Virus record (IMG/VR): IMGVR_UViG_3300013111_000141
Span: 32,761 to 96,760 of that record
DNA: 64,000 bases
Origin: a virus
Direction: 5' to 3' (one strand)
Notes under the pieces: model-generated
Database searches by the model: none
What the model was told of the DNA's origin: nothing
The model's input: only the letters and a program-made list of their open reading frames with translations
Part shown: one piece after another, positions 53,048 through 63,334 of the stretch
Position numbering within the stretch: the stretch's first letter is position 1
Layout: each line of letters opens with the position of its first letter
Translations under genes and position numbers: made by a program

Positions 53048-53059
53048 ATATTTGTAAAG

Positions 53060-53704
53060 TTATAACTTATTTAAAAAATCTTCAAATATTAATATTTTAG
53101 TCTTTTCTAAATTAGTCATTTTTTCACGTTTAATTATATTATGATAATCATTTATATTACATTCTTGTATAACACCATTATTCCAAACCCAATCTACCCC
53201 TTCCATTATCCCATTAACAAATGCATCTGGTGCTGATGGATCAGCAACTATATCAGCAGCTGTTGCTAAATAGAAATCATCTTGTACCGTATTAACACCT
53301 TTACTTGTATTAACCGTACCCATACCCCTAGAAGAAACACCTAGTTTAGCACCTTCATTTATTAAATTCTTTACAATAGACCCATATGGTGTTTCCGACA
53401 TTATTTTAGCTTTTCCAATGAAGTTATTACCATCCTTATGTAAACTTTTAATTATATGTGAAACTCTTTCTAAATTAATAGATGGACCATTTGGATGTCC
53501 AAGTTCACCAAATGCACGACCTTTGTTTATATAATTATCACTATATCGTTTAACTTCTTTTTCTAAAATTTCTGTAGGATATAATCTACCGTTGCGGTTT
53601 TTTATACCAGATTGTAAAAAAATACCTTCAATATATAAACTTTTAGATTTATCATCTTCTACAATATAACTTAAATCTTCATGAATTTCTGTTATAAGTT
53701 TCAT
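53060..53704 (-). CDS. 21: Prohead protease (T4 gp21)
   Basis: Serine protease that cleaves scaffold, capsid and internal proteins at L/I-x-E sites. Catalytic His lies in FGELGHPNGPSINLERVSH and Ser in LGVSSRGMG. The length, 214 aa, equals T4 gp21 (212). Its own N-terminus contains LITE, a potential self-cleavage site. Confidence 0.94.
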   Translation of the reverse strand: MKLITEIHEDLSYIVEDDKSKSLYIEGIFLQSGIKNRNGRLYPTEILEKEVKRYSDNYINKGRAFGELGHPNGPSINLERVSHIIKSLHKDGNNFIGKAKIMSETPYGSIVKNLINEGAKLGVSSRGMGTVNTSKGVNTVQDDFYLATAADIVADPSAPDAFVNGIMEGVDWVWNNGVIQECNINDYHNIIKREKMTNLEKTKILIFEDFLNKL

Positions 53705-53705
53705 G

Positions 53706-53963
53706 TTAGAATCCTTTTCTCTTATTCATTGAAATTGAACGTTTCCTATTACTTTGAGCTCTCTTTCCCTTACTTTTTTTCGCTGATTTCTTATTTCTAA
53801 GCTTCATCATTATTCGTTCTTTATTATCTATACGTACTTCTTTGCCGTTTATGACTTTATATCCACCTTTAGTGGATATTTTTTTAACAACACGTTTTCC
53901 TTTTCTGATAACTTTTTTTCTAGTTATTCCTTCAAGTATCAAAAAATCTATAAAATTTTCCAT
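53706..53963 (-). CDS. Small basic head protein with capsid-targeting-like N-terminus
   Basis: 85 residues. The first eleven (MENFIDFLILE) resemble a gp21-cleavable capsid-targeting peptide. The rest is extremely Lys/Arg-rich (RKGKRVVKK, KKSAKKSKGKRAQSNRKRS). It lies between 20 and 21, where T4 encodes small core proteins 67 and 68. A DNA-binding internal head protein is the likely role. Confidence 0.65.
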   Translation of the reverse strand: MENFIDFLILEGITRKKVIRKGKRVVKKISTKGGYKVINGKEVRIDNKERIMMKLRNKKSAKKSKGKRAQSNRKRSISMNKRKGF

Positions 53964-53978
53964 ATAATTACCTACAAT

Positions 53979-55466
53979 TTATCTAAAATTATTACCAGAA
54001 CCTTCATCGTCTTGTTCTTTAAACTTAGTGTCTTTTAATTCATCTTTCATTTGTTTATCAATTGATGATATATCATCAATTGTCATCTTTAATATATTTT
54101 TTCTAACCCAATCATGTGAATAATATTTACCAATAGCACCTATATTTACCATATCTGATATAATTGAAATACGGTCACGTAATAACTCGGAATCTTGTAT
54201 TTCATCATAATATGAATCTTCATTATATACAAAATTTATTTCATATTTAATATTATCCCATTCTTCCAATGTTATTATATTCTTTAATATAAGTTGTTTC
54301 TTTAATAAATCATAAAACAAATTGTTAAATTTATTCCTTAATCTTTTAATGAATCTATCAAATTTCATCTCATCTCTAGTTATTTCAGTTGCCCTACCCA
54401 ATGCCATTGAATTATCTGATTCTAACCTAGATACTGGTACATTTAATGATTTATATAATTTCTTTTGAAAATATACTATATCTTCAATTTCACCTAAATT
54501 AGTACCACCCGGCAATGTTTCAATTTGTGCCGAATTACCTTCTCGTCTAGGAAACCAATAATCCTCTAACATAGACATATGATTCTTACCATCTTTAACT
54601 TCACCAGTAACACCATCATATACTACTTTATTCTTATATTTATTCATAACATCACTAAGATATTGTTCCGCTTTCATCTTAGGTAAATTACCAACATCTA
54701 TATAAAATACTCGTCTTTCTGGTGCGCGTGTATATCTATATATAACAGCAGAATTCTCAAGCATAACTAATTGATTTAAAGGTTTTATAGCTTTATGTAA
54801 ATGACCAACCGAATGATTCTTAGTAGAATTTCTCAAACCAGACGATATAAAACTTATAGAATCTAATTCTATCGGAATGCCTTTAAGATCTATATCCTTA
54901 TCAATACCATTCTCACTATATACATAATATTCCTTAACCGATTCAATAATATCATCTGCATTACGTTTAACTTCTTTAACCTTTTTAATCTTTCTTGGGT
55001 CAATTCTTCGTAATTCTTGTATACCCTCTTTACGTTTACTTGGATCTATTATTATATGATAATAAAGTTTTCCATCAATATACCAATTACGAAATATATC
55101 ATATGATGACATATTAAAATCTAATTTCTGTAATATTTTAGAAAATTCATTAGATATCTTTTCCGCTACCGGTTTAGATATCTCATCTGATATTGCAATT
55201 TTAATAATTTCAGAATCTTCAGTTATAACTGATTCCGAAACTATATCATCTATTGCCAATTCAACTTCAGCATTCATTGACATTTGACGATACTTATTTA
55301 TTAATTCGTTATCGCTCTTAAATTTATCATCAAAATTATAAAAGGAACCAGAAAAATTAGTGCTAGACACCATGGTGGAGTCATCGAGAATATTACCATC
55401 TTTCGGTACGAAAGATGGTAAACTCTTTTTCTTTTCTTTACCTAATGTAAACCCAAATAATTTCAT
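53979..55466 (-). CDS. 20: Portal protein (T4 gp20)
   Basis: The dodecameric vertex through which DNA enters and exits. 495 aa (T4: 524). The segments NAEVELAIDDIVSESV, YYHIIIDPSKRKEGIQELRRIDPRKIK, RYTRAPERRVFYIDVGNLPKMKAEQYL and SRLESDNSMALGRATEI are hallmarks of gp20. Confidence 0.96.
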   Translation of the reverse strand: MKLFGFTLGKEKKKSLPSFVPKDGNILDDSTMVSSTNFSGSFYNFDDKFKSDNELINKYRQMSMNAEVELAIDDIVSESVITEDSEIIKIAISDEISKPVAEKISNEFSKILQKLDFNMSSYDIFRNWYIDGKLYYHIIIDPSKRKEGIQELRRIDPRKIKKVKEVKRNADDIIESVKEYYVYSENGIDKDIDLKGIPIELDSISFISSGLRNSTKNHSVGHLHKAIKPLNQLVMLENSAVIYRYTRAPERRVFYIDVGNLPKMKAEQYLSDVMNKYKNKVVYDGVTGEVKDGKNHMSMLEDYWFPRREGNSAQIETLPGGTNLGEIEDIVYFQKKLYKSLNVPVSRLESDNSMALGRATEITRDEMKFDRFIKRLRNKFNNLFYDLLKKQLILKNIITLEEWDNIKYEINFVYNEDSYYDEIQDSELLRDRISIISDMVNIGAIGKYYSHDWVRKNILKMTIDDISSIDKQMKDELKDTKFKEQDDEGSGNNFR

Positions 55467-55486
55467 AATATACTCACCATTCTATA

Positions 55487-56068
55487 TTAAGTTATTGCCT
55501 GAACAATACCAGCAGCTTGACCAACCACACCTGACAGTTGTGAAGCAGTACTAACATTGCCACGTGTCCATAAGTCATATGCAAACGTCACAGTAAATTC
55601 TTCAATTTCATCATTAGTGCCCCAATTTAAATCAATAGCTTCAATCTCTGTGGGAAACATGTTTTTAAAATCATATACCGCAAGAGAACTACCATTTTTA
55701 CCTAACTGTTCGACAAACCCGTCCTGATATACGTTAGATGCCGAGGTGACTCCAAAGGGATCAATTCTAATATTTGATTCTGGAGTATTTATCTCTTCCA
55801 TCCATTTCTCAAATTTACTCCTAATTGACCAATTCTCATCATTAATAATAGTTACTGTCCAATCTTCATATGTTCTATTACCAGGTACTTTTAAAATTCT
55901 ACCCATATAATTAACATCAACTGATGATATGGTTGATGACGGTATATTCGCAGCCTTACACATGAATGAGAAGGTTGGGGAATTCATACCACCAATGTGA
56001 ACCTTAAATAAATTAGGTCTAGCACCGCCTCCATATAAGTTTGTTTTAAACGTGTTAACATTAAACAT
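55487..56068 (-). CDS. 19: Tail tube protein (T4 gp19)
   Basis: Polymerises into the inner tail tube. 193 aa (T4: 163). GGARPNLFKVHIGG, FMCKAANIPSSTISSVDVNYMGR, EDWTVTIINDENWSIRSKFEKW and MFPTEIEAIDLNWGTNDEIEEFTVTFAYD match the family. A late promoter precedes it. The paralog is at 49.7 kb. Confidence 0.95.
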   Translation of the reverse strand: MFNVNTFKTNLYGGGARPNLFKVHIGGMNSPTFSFMCKAANIPSSTISSVDVNYMGRILKVPGNRTYEDWTVTIINDENWSIRSKFEKWMEEINTPESNIRIDPFGVTSASNVYQDGFVEQLGKNGSSLAVYDFKNMFPTEIEAIDLNWGTNDEIEEFTVTFAYDLWTRGNVSTASQLSGVVGQAAGIVQAIT

Positions 56069-56103
56069 TTTTTATTCTCCTTATTTTAAAATTATTCTTA
56101 TTA

Positions 56104-56111
56104 TATTTATA
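56104..56111 (-). promoter_or_regulatory. T4-type late promoter (TATAAATA) for gene 19
   Basis: An exact box about 37 nt before the tube start, at the very end of gene 18. Confidence 0.8.
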
Positions 56112-56112
56112 T

Positions 56113-58821
56113 TTAGTTACCAACGACTTCATTAAACTCAATGCCGGTAGCAACTGCAACAAAATTTAATTGAATAAAGTTAATTGAACGACTTGGTTTT
56201 ATGTATATATCACCAATGAATCTATTAGAATCAATAACCGTTGGTGTATTATTAGTAGTATCACATACAACTTTAAAATCATATATTCCACGTCGTCCTT
56301 TAACATCACGTAAGAATGGTTCTACCATAGATACAAACTGAGCTCTAGTAAAATCATCATTAAACTCAAATAATAATTGATTTGAGGCAGACTCTATTAA
56401 TTTTTCTAAAACTATAAATAATCTCCGAACATTAATTCTATCAAAAGATGTAGATTTTCTAGTGAATGTCTTATCACCATACAATATAGTACCTTGTCCT
56501 GGGAATGTACATACAGGATTTATTGACTTCTTATACAACTCATCACGGTCTGCTCTATCTTGTGCAAACCGTAATTTAGTAACATTTTTAATACCACCAC
56601 GATTAAATCCTGCAGGAGAGAACCATGGGTCTCTGTCCTCATCAGTTCTAGACATCACACCCGCTATATCACCACATAATGGCACCCATCGATAAGTGTC
56701 ACCAAATACATCATATTGATATTTAAAATTAGAATCGGCAAATGCATAAGTCTGCATAGTATGATCACCCATAGTAGATCTAAGAGAATCAAAAAAATCA
56801 ACAACGTCACTGGTTTTAGTTGACTTTAATATATGTGGGGATAAAAGTGCCACAATATCTTTTCTCAAATACGCAGCATCTACTAAATTTAATAAAAACG
56901 TCTTATAATCAGATATATCTAGATTGTCACCAGCACCAAACAATAAAGATATATCAGATACTTCTTTATTCCTAAATGGTAGCATTGCACGTGTCCAATC
57001 ACCTAAATTAACATCACCGTTATTCCCATCCGCTAATATATATTTATGGTCTCCACTTGCCAAGAGATTTACATAAGTACGAACACCACCAGCAAAACTA
57101 CTATTCCAAACATTTCTCTGTAATGAACTTTCCCTATAAGAAAGTGGTACACCTAGTACCCATATTAACTCTGATTGTGCATTAATGGTATTAATCCAAT
57201 TTGAAGTACCTTGGGATTTAGTAAGGTTAATATAAACCTCTTCAATATTTTCATTACCACTATCGTCTACCACTGTTACCACAACTGCTAAGTCATTAGA
57301 TTCATCAAATATCATATCTAACCTATACTCCCACTTGTGCTGATAGATAGTGTCCATATCAATTAGATAAATTTTGATTCTATTGCCATATTCACCTGCA
57401 TATCTGGCAGCAAAAATAGAATCACCAGTATAGTCATCAAATGATTTTAATTCTCCATTTTCAAAAACAGTATATTCATTTAAAACTAAAAACCCTGTTG
57501 CAGTCCTAACATCATATGATGCACCCACACTTTCCAATATAAACTCACGCAAAACACTACCGTCATATAATGTATCAGTAATGTATATAAATTCATTTGT
57601 AGTGCTATCTGGTAAAATACCATATTGTGATACTGAACTTAATTCAGAACCACCTGAAAATAATTTAATAGAACCACCAGTATCTCTTACAGCTGTAGGT
57701 AAGTTGAAAGTATTACGTTGTGGTACACCGACTTCAATACCAGTTACCTCAGTAAAAGATGCCTCGGATGATAATCCACTATAATCATATGTAAGAGCAT
57801 TTAAATCTAAATTGGCACCAGGTGTCATACTAGTAACCACTATAGTACTAACACCCGACGCATCTATTGTGACAGTAACTGTTAATACTGCTGGAGTTGC
57901 ACCAGATGAAGTAACAGTTATAGTTCCACCAGTAACCGCACTTAAACCAAATGATGACCCAAATAGAATAGTAGTAAGATCAGCAGGCACATCTAACTCT
58001 CCACTTACTGCGGTATCAGTCCACGTACTAGATACATCACCAACTGGATTTTTTCTAAGATTTGGTAAAGTTGCAAAACTAAGTCTCACATCATCACCCA
58101 GTACATCAATGATCCATGGGTTATAAGTATCACCATATAATGGAGAATCTCCGGTTGAAGGATTAGATGCCGTTAAGAGTTTTACCCAGACTAATTCATT
58201 AAGAGTTACAAAATTTGTTGGTTGTCCTAATACATGATCAAAATTCCCTGTCCAATCAGTAGGCACTCCAGTTAATATATTATTTTCAGATACACTACTA
58301 CCATTACTATAGACTGCACCAATCTCAAATGTATCTCCTACAAAAAATGATCCCATACTATATGGGGAAGTTGTAAACTCCGAACCAAAAGTGCCAGACC
58401 AACTAGAAGGTAAAAGTGACACACCATCATTCACATAATTATTGTTTGTTTGTATCACACCACCAGCGTCAGTATTAGAAAAACTTATAAATTTATGAAT
58501 AGTTTCGGCAGTTGCAACTGGTACAGAATCTACTGCATTTGTTGTTGAGTCTTCACTATATATACGTGATACTTTTAAATCACGTGAGTAACTTAAGTAG
58601 TTTTTAGCAGTCATAAACGACATAATACTGTCACTTTTTGGTAAACCAAAAATTTCTTTTAATTCTGTAGATGTTGAAACTGTAGTTACTCTGTCAGGTA
58701 ACCCTAATGGACCCCACGAAAATATACCAACCAAACCACCAGCGGTTGTTGCGGTTTGTGGTACTGAGTCTGTTAAATCGATTTCCGATACGTTTACCCC
58801 TGGACTAATTTGAAAAGCCAT
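56113..58821 (-). CDS. 18: Tail sheath protein (T4 gp18)
   Basis: The contractile sheath subunit. The N-terminus SPGVNVSEIDLTDSVPQTATTAGGLVGIFSWGP and the C-terminal core (DRDPWFSPAGFNRGGI, GQGTILYGDKTFTRKSTSFDRINVRRLFIVLEKLI, GRRGIYDFKVVCD) are diagnostic. At 902 aa it is longer than T4 gp18 (659). The extra residues fall between about 130 and 430 and are Ser/Thr/Gly-rich and beta-like, probably surface insertions. Confidence 0.96.
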   Translation of the reverse strand: MAFQISPGVNVSEIDLTDSVPQTATTAGGLVGIFSWGPLGLPDRVTTVSTSTELKEIFGLPKSDSIMSFMTAKNYLSYSRDLKVSRIYSEDSTTNAVDSVPVATAETIHKFISFSNTDAGGVIQTNNNYVNDGVSLLPSSWSGTFGSEFTTSPYSMGSFFVGDTFEIGAVYSNGSSVSENNILTGVPTDWTGNFDHVLGQPTNFVTLNELVWVKLLTASNPSTGDSPLYGDTYNPWIIDVLGDDVRLSFATLPNLRKNPVGDVSSTWTDTAVSGELDVPADLTTILFGSSFGLSAVTGGTITVTSSGATPAVLTVTVTIDASGVSTIVVTSMTPGANLDLNALTYDYSGLSSEASFTEVTGIEVGVPQRNTFNLPTAVRDTGGSIKLFSGGSELSSVSQYGILPDSTTNEFIYITDTLYDGSVLREFILESVGASYDVRTATGFLVLNEYTVFENGELKSFDDYTGDSIFAARYAGEYGNRIKIYLIDMDTIYQHKWEYRLDMIFDESNDLAVVVTVVDDSGNENIEEVYINLTKSQGTSNWINTINAQSELIWVLGVPLSYRESSLQRNVWNSSFAGGVRTYVNLLASGDHKYILADGNNGDVNLGDWTRAMLPFRNKEVSDISLLFGAGDNLDISDYKTFLLNLVDAAYLRKDIVALLSPHILKSTKTSDVVDFFDSLRSTMGDHTMQTYAFADSNFKYQYDVFGDTYRWVPLCGDIAGVMSRTDEDRDPWFSPAGFNRGGIKNVTKLRFAQDRADRDELYKKSINPVCTFPGQGTILYGDKTFTRKSTSFDRINVRRLFIVLEKLIESASNQLLFEFNDDFTRAQFVSMVEPFLRDVKGRRGIYDFKVVCDTTNNTPTVIDSNRFIGDIYIKPSRSINFIQLNFVAVATGIEFNEVVGN

Positions 58822-58870
58822 TTCGATCTCCTTATATGTTAATGGAATGTTATTTTATATACGATAATAA

Positions 58871-58878
58871 TATTTATA
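58871..58878 (-). promoter_or_regulatory. T4-type late promoter (TATAAATA) for gene 18
   Basis: An exact box about 50 nt before the sheath start. A TTGACT lies 17 nt upstream of it, so a host-type promoter may overlap. Confidence 0.75.
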
Positions 58879-58905
58879 ATATTTAACATTCGGTAAGTCA
58901 ATATT

Positions 58906-60516
58906 CTATATTGATTCCCATATATTCCCATCGTTATCCATCGTTATTTCTTTTTCTTCCTTATTATTTATAAACCCAAATGGAAGTATTTGTTCTTCCA
59001 TATATCGGACTCTCTCTTTATATAATTCTTCTCTGATATTAATATCAGACAAATCCTTAAAATAATTATCAGTAGTTGCCCATGAAAACAATACCAAAGT
59101 ATCTACTAAATCATCATTTCTACCACTATCTGCTTCAAATTTTAACCCTTTAGATATAAATGATGATAATTCATCAATAGTATTAAAATCATTCACTATT
59201 AATTTATCTTCTTCTATTAGTGATTTTAAGTTAAAACAACCAGTTTTTTTTGTAGCTTTTGTTGTTCTTACTCCTATATTAATATTCTTTCCTGTTTCAT
59301 TTGATATAAATTGTCCTTTCCTTGTGTCAGTTTTAGTGTATATCATATTAGGATACTCTAATTCTGAGTGTAATATATCAGAAACCTGTGCGCCTATATC
59401 ATTTATTTCAACTAATATATAAGATTCATTATATAAATCTGCAACTAATTTAATAATATTTGGATATACTAATGGCGGAATTTCATTAGATCTATATGTT
59501 GCAACTTGAACATAAGGTAATTCTGTAACGTCTAATACAGAAAATGCAGAATAATCACTCCCCCTTGCACGTGATACATCAACAGTTAACCAATATATAT
59601 GATTAATTATAGGTTCATGATAAGTAAACAAAGTTCCATCATATTGTACCTTTATTGGATTCATATATGACAATGACTTTAACTTACTACCAGTAATTAA
59701 TGTATTGGAACTACCTAAAAAATCACACTCAAACTCTTGTTGAAATTGTAATTCTGAAGTGTTATTTATCGTTGTCTGTTTCCATTCCGCATCTCTGCCT
59801 GGAAGTTCAGACCAATGAACTTCTATATTTTCATAAGAATTTCTTTTGTGTATTGAATCATTCCATAATTTATAAAAATGATTCATACCATATGGTGTAG
59901 ATACTATGATTACTTTAGTAGACTTACCTGATGATATAGTAGGATATACTGAACGGAAAAAATCTTCTGCCATTTCATTAGGAACAAATGCAAACTCATC
60001 TAAAAAAAGTATATTAAAAGAACTACCACGTACTGCACTAGAAGATGTTGCAGATGCTAGAATTTTACACCCATTTTCTAATTCTATATTGGTTCTATTC
60101 CAAACAATAACACCCTGTTGTAACCAAAATGGTAAATTCTCATAACTTCTTTGCAATCTTCCCAATAATTCTCTTGCAGTAGACAGTTTATTTGCCAAAA
60201 TGGCAATAGATATATCGCTATTAAATAATACCTGATGTAAAAAAAAACTAATACATGTAATAGATTTACCAGATTGTCTTGCCATTTTACATATAGTAAA
60301 CCTAGATTCACTAAAAGTATTAATCATTTGTTCTTGAAAATCATATAACTCAAATGGTACCAATCCTTCATCCAAGTTAATTATTTTAACATATTTCCTT
60401 ATAAAATAGATAGGGTCGTTCATACATAATTTGTATTCCCTTACTGTTTCTTCAGTCCATTGTATCTCAACTTCTGGTGATTTTAATCTCGGATTTTTAT
60501 TATATATCTCTGTCAT
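58906..60516 (-). CDS. 17: Terminase large subunit (T4 gp17)
   Basis: The packaging ATPase and nuclease. Walker A-like KMARQSGKSIT, Walker B ILFLDEFAFV with adjacent VSTPYGMNHFY coupling motif. The nuclease acidic residues are in TVDVSRARGSDYSAF, VEINDIGAQ and NDDLVDTLVLF. 536 aa (T4: 610). It overlaps gene 16 by 17 nt. Confidence 0.96.
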   Translation of the reverse strand: MTEIYNKNPRLKSPEVEIQWTEETVREYKLCMNDPIYFIRKYVKIINLDEGLVPFELYDFQEQMINTFSESRFTICKMARQSGKSITCISFFLHQVLFNSDISIAILANKLSTARELLGRLQRSYENLPFWLQQGVIVWNRTNIELENGCKILASATSSSAVRGSSFNILFLDEFAFVPNEMAEDFFRSVYPTISSGKSTKVIIVSTPYGMNHFYKLWNDSIHKRNSYENIEVHWSELPGRDAEWKQTTINNTSELQFQQEFECDFLGSSNTLITGSKLKSLSYMNPIKVQYDGTLFTYHEPIINHIYWLTVDVSRARGSDYSAFSVLDVTELPYVQVATYRSNEIPPLVYPNIIKLVADLYNESYILVEINDIGAQVSDILHSELEYPNMIYTKTDTRKGQFISNETGKNINIGVRTTKATKKTGCFNLKSLIEEDKLIVNDFNTIDELSSFISKGLKFEADSGRNDDLVDTLVLFSWATTDNYFKDLSDINIREELYKERVRYMEEQILPFGFINNKEEKEITMDNDGNIWESI

Positions 60517-60925
60517 GGTCTTTCATCATCTTCAAAAAATCCTTTGTATTACCAACAAAAACATTATTATTAACAACATTTTTTCTAGTAGAATCTTTAA
60601 TATCAAGTTTGTCCATATTTTTTTGTAATACCACAAGTTCTTTTGTCAAATCACCAGTAGTTTTCAACAATTGTGATACTACTTCAAATGCACGTGGATG
60701 TTCACTTTCTTTAGCTAAAGAAATTATTGACGAAATTGAATCTTCACCATTCCGTATAAGATTATGTAATGTATTTCTTGCATGATTATAATCATTCTTT
60801 ATCTGTATATCTCTACCTTCATCTATATCTGGCAAAGTTTCTATTATACTGATTTCATTATTATCAGATTGTGGTAATATTTCAATATCAAGAACTTTAT
60901 TTAATTTTTCATCTATATTATTCAT
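60500..60925 (-). CDS. 16: Terminase small subunit (T4 gp16-like)
   Basis: Recognises DNA for packaging. Position directly before 17, 141 aa, with helical pattern DYNHARNTLHNLIRNGEDSISSIISLAKESEHPRAFEVVSQLLKT, which is the conserved part of gp16. I use ATG 60925 instead of TTG 60931. Confidence 0.9.
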   Translation of the reverse strand: MNNIDEKLNKVLDIEILPQSDNNEISIIETLPDIDEGRDIQIKNDYNHARNTLHNLIRNGEDSISSIISLAKESEHPRAFEVVSQLLKTTGDLTKELVVLQKNMDKLDIKDSTRKNVVNNNVFVGNTKDFLKMMKDHDRDI

Positions 60926-60927
60926 AA

Positions 60928-61656
60928 TCAAGTATTAGTAATATCAGTTGAAAACCCATAATCGTCAACAGGAGTAGATGTTATAGGATCAGGTGTAGTA
61001 ACAGAAGTTGATGATGCGCTATTATTAGTATCAGATACATTTGAAGTGATTTCTCGTATAATTGGAATATCTTTATCATTACCATATAAAAAACCTTTCA
61101 TCGTAAAGGATATAGTCCAAGTAATTGACCTTTTCGTATAAAAATCACCATCATAATCATCTTCTAATGATACCATATTTAATACTAATGGTGTATTCCT
61201 AAGTAAAGAATCACTAGATAATTCCTTTATGGGTATAGAAAATGATGGAGTGAAATACGGTAATATTTGTTCTAATATTTGTGTACCGTCATCTGCATTC
61301 TTTACCATTATAAATAAATCAAATTCAATATCATATGGAACTGGATTATATACAAATTTCTTTGATATAGATGTTATATCATGTGTATGACCACCAAGTT
61401 TAGATAATTTACGTTCTGAATCATATTGTAACGTAGTTATTTCAAATGCAATTCTAGGTAATTCTATGGTTTTATCATTACCATATATTAATGCCAAAAA
61501 TTTCTCACTAGGACCATACGCTAATGGTACTTTAATACTTTTTTGTATAGTATCATCCGAATTGCGTCTTACTATTGTTATATCATTGAAAATAGAACCA
61601 AATGCAATTACATAATTTCGTATTATACTGTTATATTGTTCATCATTACCTAACAT
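60928..61656 (-). CDS. 15: Tail completion / sheath terminator protein (T4 gp15)
   Basis: Caps the finished tail and joins it to the head neck. SIIRNYVIAFGSIFNDI, VPLAYGPSEKFLALI, RIAFEITTLQYDSERKL and the PYDIEFDLFIMVKNADDG segment are typical. 242 aa (T4: 272). The C-terminal 35 residues are Ser/Thr/Asp-rich and variable. Confidence 0.93.
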   Translation of the reverse strand: MLGNDEQYNSIIRNYVIAFGSIFNDITIVRRNSDDTIQKSIKVPLAYGPSEKFLALIYGNDKTIELPRIAFEITTLQYDSERKLSKLGGHTHDITSISKKFVYNPVPYDIEFDLFIMVKNADDGTQILEQILPYFTPSFSIPIKELSSDSLLRNTPLVLNMVSLEDDYDGDFYTKRSITWTISFTMKGFLYGNDKDIPIIREITSNVSDTNNSASSTSVTTPDPITSTPVDDYGFSTDITNT

Positions 61657-61667
61657 ATTATATCCTA

Positions 61668-62531
61668 TTAATAAGTTTCACTAAATGGGTTTTTAACTGA
61701 AAAATCTATAACTTCATCAGATTTACCATTAACACTAAAATTATCATTATCTGCGGTTACACTTGTTTCATTAAATATATATTCATGTGTTGCACCTAAC
61801 ATATATATAGAACCAGAAGTATCACCTTTCACATTATTATTTTGAATGAAATTACCATTCAAATCGTTTAATTTCAATACCTTAGTACCATTATTCCATG
61901 ATATAACCTTACCGGATGCGGTTAATGTATCAATATCAACACCTTGATATACTATTTCATCTATAATAAAATCACCAGAACCAGAACCTAATGTAAAATC
62001 AACTGTCACTATATTAAGATTAATGTCAACATTATCATCAATAAAGTCTAGTCCGGTGTCAATAACTTCATGTGAAAAATCAAATAATTCTGTAGTTATT
62101 TTATATATGTATTGCTTTCCTAATTGAAAAAATGGAACATCATCTTCAACAAATGTTATTGAAAATAGTTTATCGGCCATTGGGAAATATAATAAATCTC
62201 CTGCTAATGGTTGATCCATTCCAGTTTCATATTGAAATCTTTCAATAGATACATGTGTTATTAATTGATCTTTAATTTCCAAACCAAATTTAGACAAAAA
62301 GTCACCTTCACCCTCCCAACCATTGGCAGTTTCTATATACATTTCAATTAAAAATGAGTCACGAAATTCAACTAATGTCCGTTCATTAAAAATAGTGTCT
62401 TCATTCACACTATCTCGTTTTATATAATAAAAATTTACACCATGTATTTGAATAACTTCAGAAACAACATCAGATACTAAATTCTGTTCATTAACAATAT
62501 CTACTTGATTAAATATAGGATTAACTGCCAT
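61668..62531 (-). CDS. 14: Neck protein (T4 gp14)
   Basis: Forms the neck with gp13. The N-terminal block (EQNLVSDVVSEVIQIHGVNFYYIKRD, then DTIFNE) and GWEGEGDFLSKFGLEIKDQ match gp14. 287 aa (T4: 256). The C-terminal region carries an inserted beta-rich section (about 170-270). Confidence 0.92.
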   Translation of the reverse strand: MAVNPIFNQVDIVNEQNLVSDVVSEVIQIHGVNFYYIKRDSVNEDTIFNERTLVEFRDSFLIEMYIETANGWEGEGDFLSKFGLEIKDQLITHVSIERFQYETGMDQPLAGDLLYFPMADKLFSITFVEDDVPFFQLGKQYIYKITTELFDFSHEVIDTGLDFIDDNVDINLNIVTVDFTLGSGSGDFIIDEIVYQGVDIDTLTASGKVISWNNGTKVLKLNDLNGNFIQNNNVKGDTSGSIYMLGATHEYIFNETSVTADNDNFSVNGKSDEVIDFSVKNPFSETY

Positions 62532-62534
62532 ATC

Positions 62535-63278
62535 TTATCCAACCATGAAATCGCAAGGCAATTCGTATTTTAACGACATTTCTTCTTGTAATTTATTAAT
62601 CATTTCTGTGGATTCTGATATTAATCTAGCACCACTTAATGTAACACCACCTACCATTTCAACACCTTCATATTTGGATATATTTTCACCCCATTGACGT
62701 TTTATCAATGCAGTTGCATATTCTTTTAACCATCTATCATTCCATACATCTGTATAGGTATCGGGGTCTAAGATTTTCATAACTTCAATAATTATAATAT
62801 CACCTATACCCAATTTATTCCAATCCATATCTAATGATAATTTATTTAAATGTCTATTATATCTAATAGGTATATTATTAGTAGTATGTAATAAATCATT
62901 AATCATAGATATGTGTGATTGTGCCATATGATACGATACTAAATCCAATTGATTTAAATGATAAACATCATTCAATCTCATTTGATATTCTATACTAAAC
63001 ATATTATTAGAATGCAATTGTGTTAATGGTATAACTCGTTTAACACCTATAATTGTATCATTAATTGGTATATATCTATTAGTGAAGTCATCTTCAACTA
63101 ATATATGTTTCATGAAAACTTTCTCAACGGCATCATAATGATAATCACGATAGTATTCAAATGCATCATCCACACGATCTTCTATTTGTTCGGTAGATAC
63201 ATTAATTGTGATCACACCTTTCCCAAGTTTACGTAAACAATATTCCTTGAAATCTTCTCTATTTAATAATGTGGGCAT
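62535..63278 (-). CDS. 13: Neck protein (T4 gp13)
   Basis: Head-tail connector. LNREDFKEYCLRKLGKGVITINVSTEQIEDRVDDAFEYYRDYHYDAVEK and the later WNDRWLKEYATALIKRQWGENISKYEGVEMVGGVTLSGARL are highly characteristic. 247 aa (T4: 309). It is preceded by a late promoter. Confidence 0.94.
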   Translation of the reverse strand: MPTLLNREDFKEYCLRKLGKGVITINVSTEQIEDRVDDAFEYYRDYHYDAVEKVFMKHILVEDDFTNRYIPINDTIIGVKRVIPLTQLHSNNMFSIEYQMRLNDVYHLNQLDLVSYHMAQSHISMINDLLHTTNNIPIRYNRHLNKLSLDMDWNKLGIGDIIIIEVMKILDPDTYTDVWNDRWLKEYATALIKRQWGENISKYEGVEMVGGVTLSGARLISESTEMINKLQEEMSLKYELPCDFMVG

Positions 63279-63312
63279 TATAGTAATCCTTTATTATTTT
63301 CCATTTATTCTA

Positions 63313-63320
63313 TATTTATA
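63313..63320 (-). promoter_or_regulatory. T4-type late promoter (TATAAATA) for gene 13
   Basis: An exact box about 35 nt before the gene 13 start, in the gap after the fiber-like gene. Confidence 0.8.
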
Positions 63321-63334
63321 ATAATTCTTAAACA

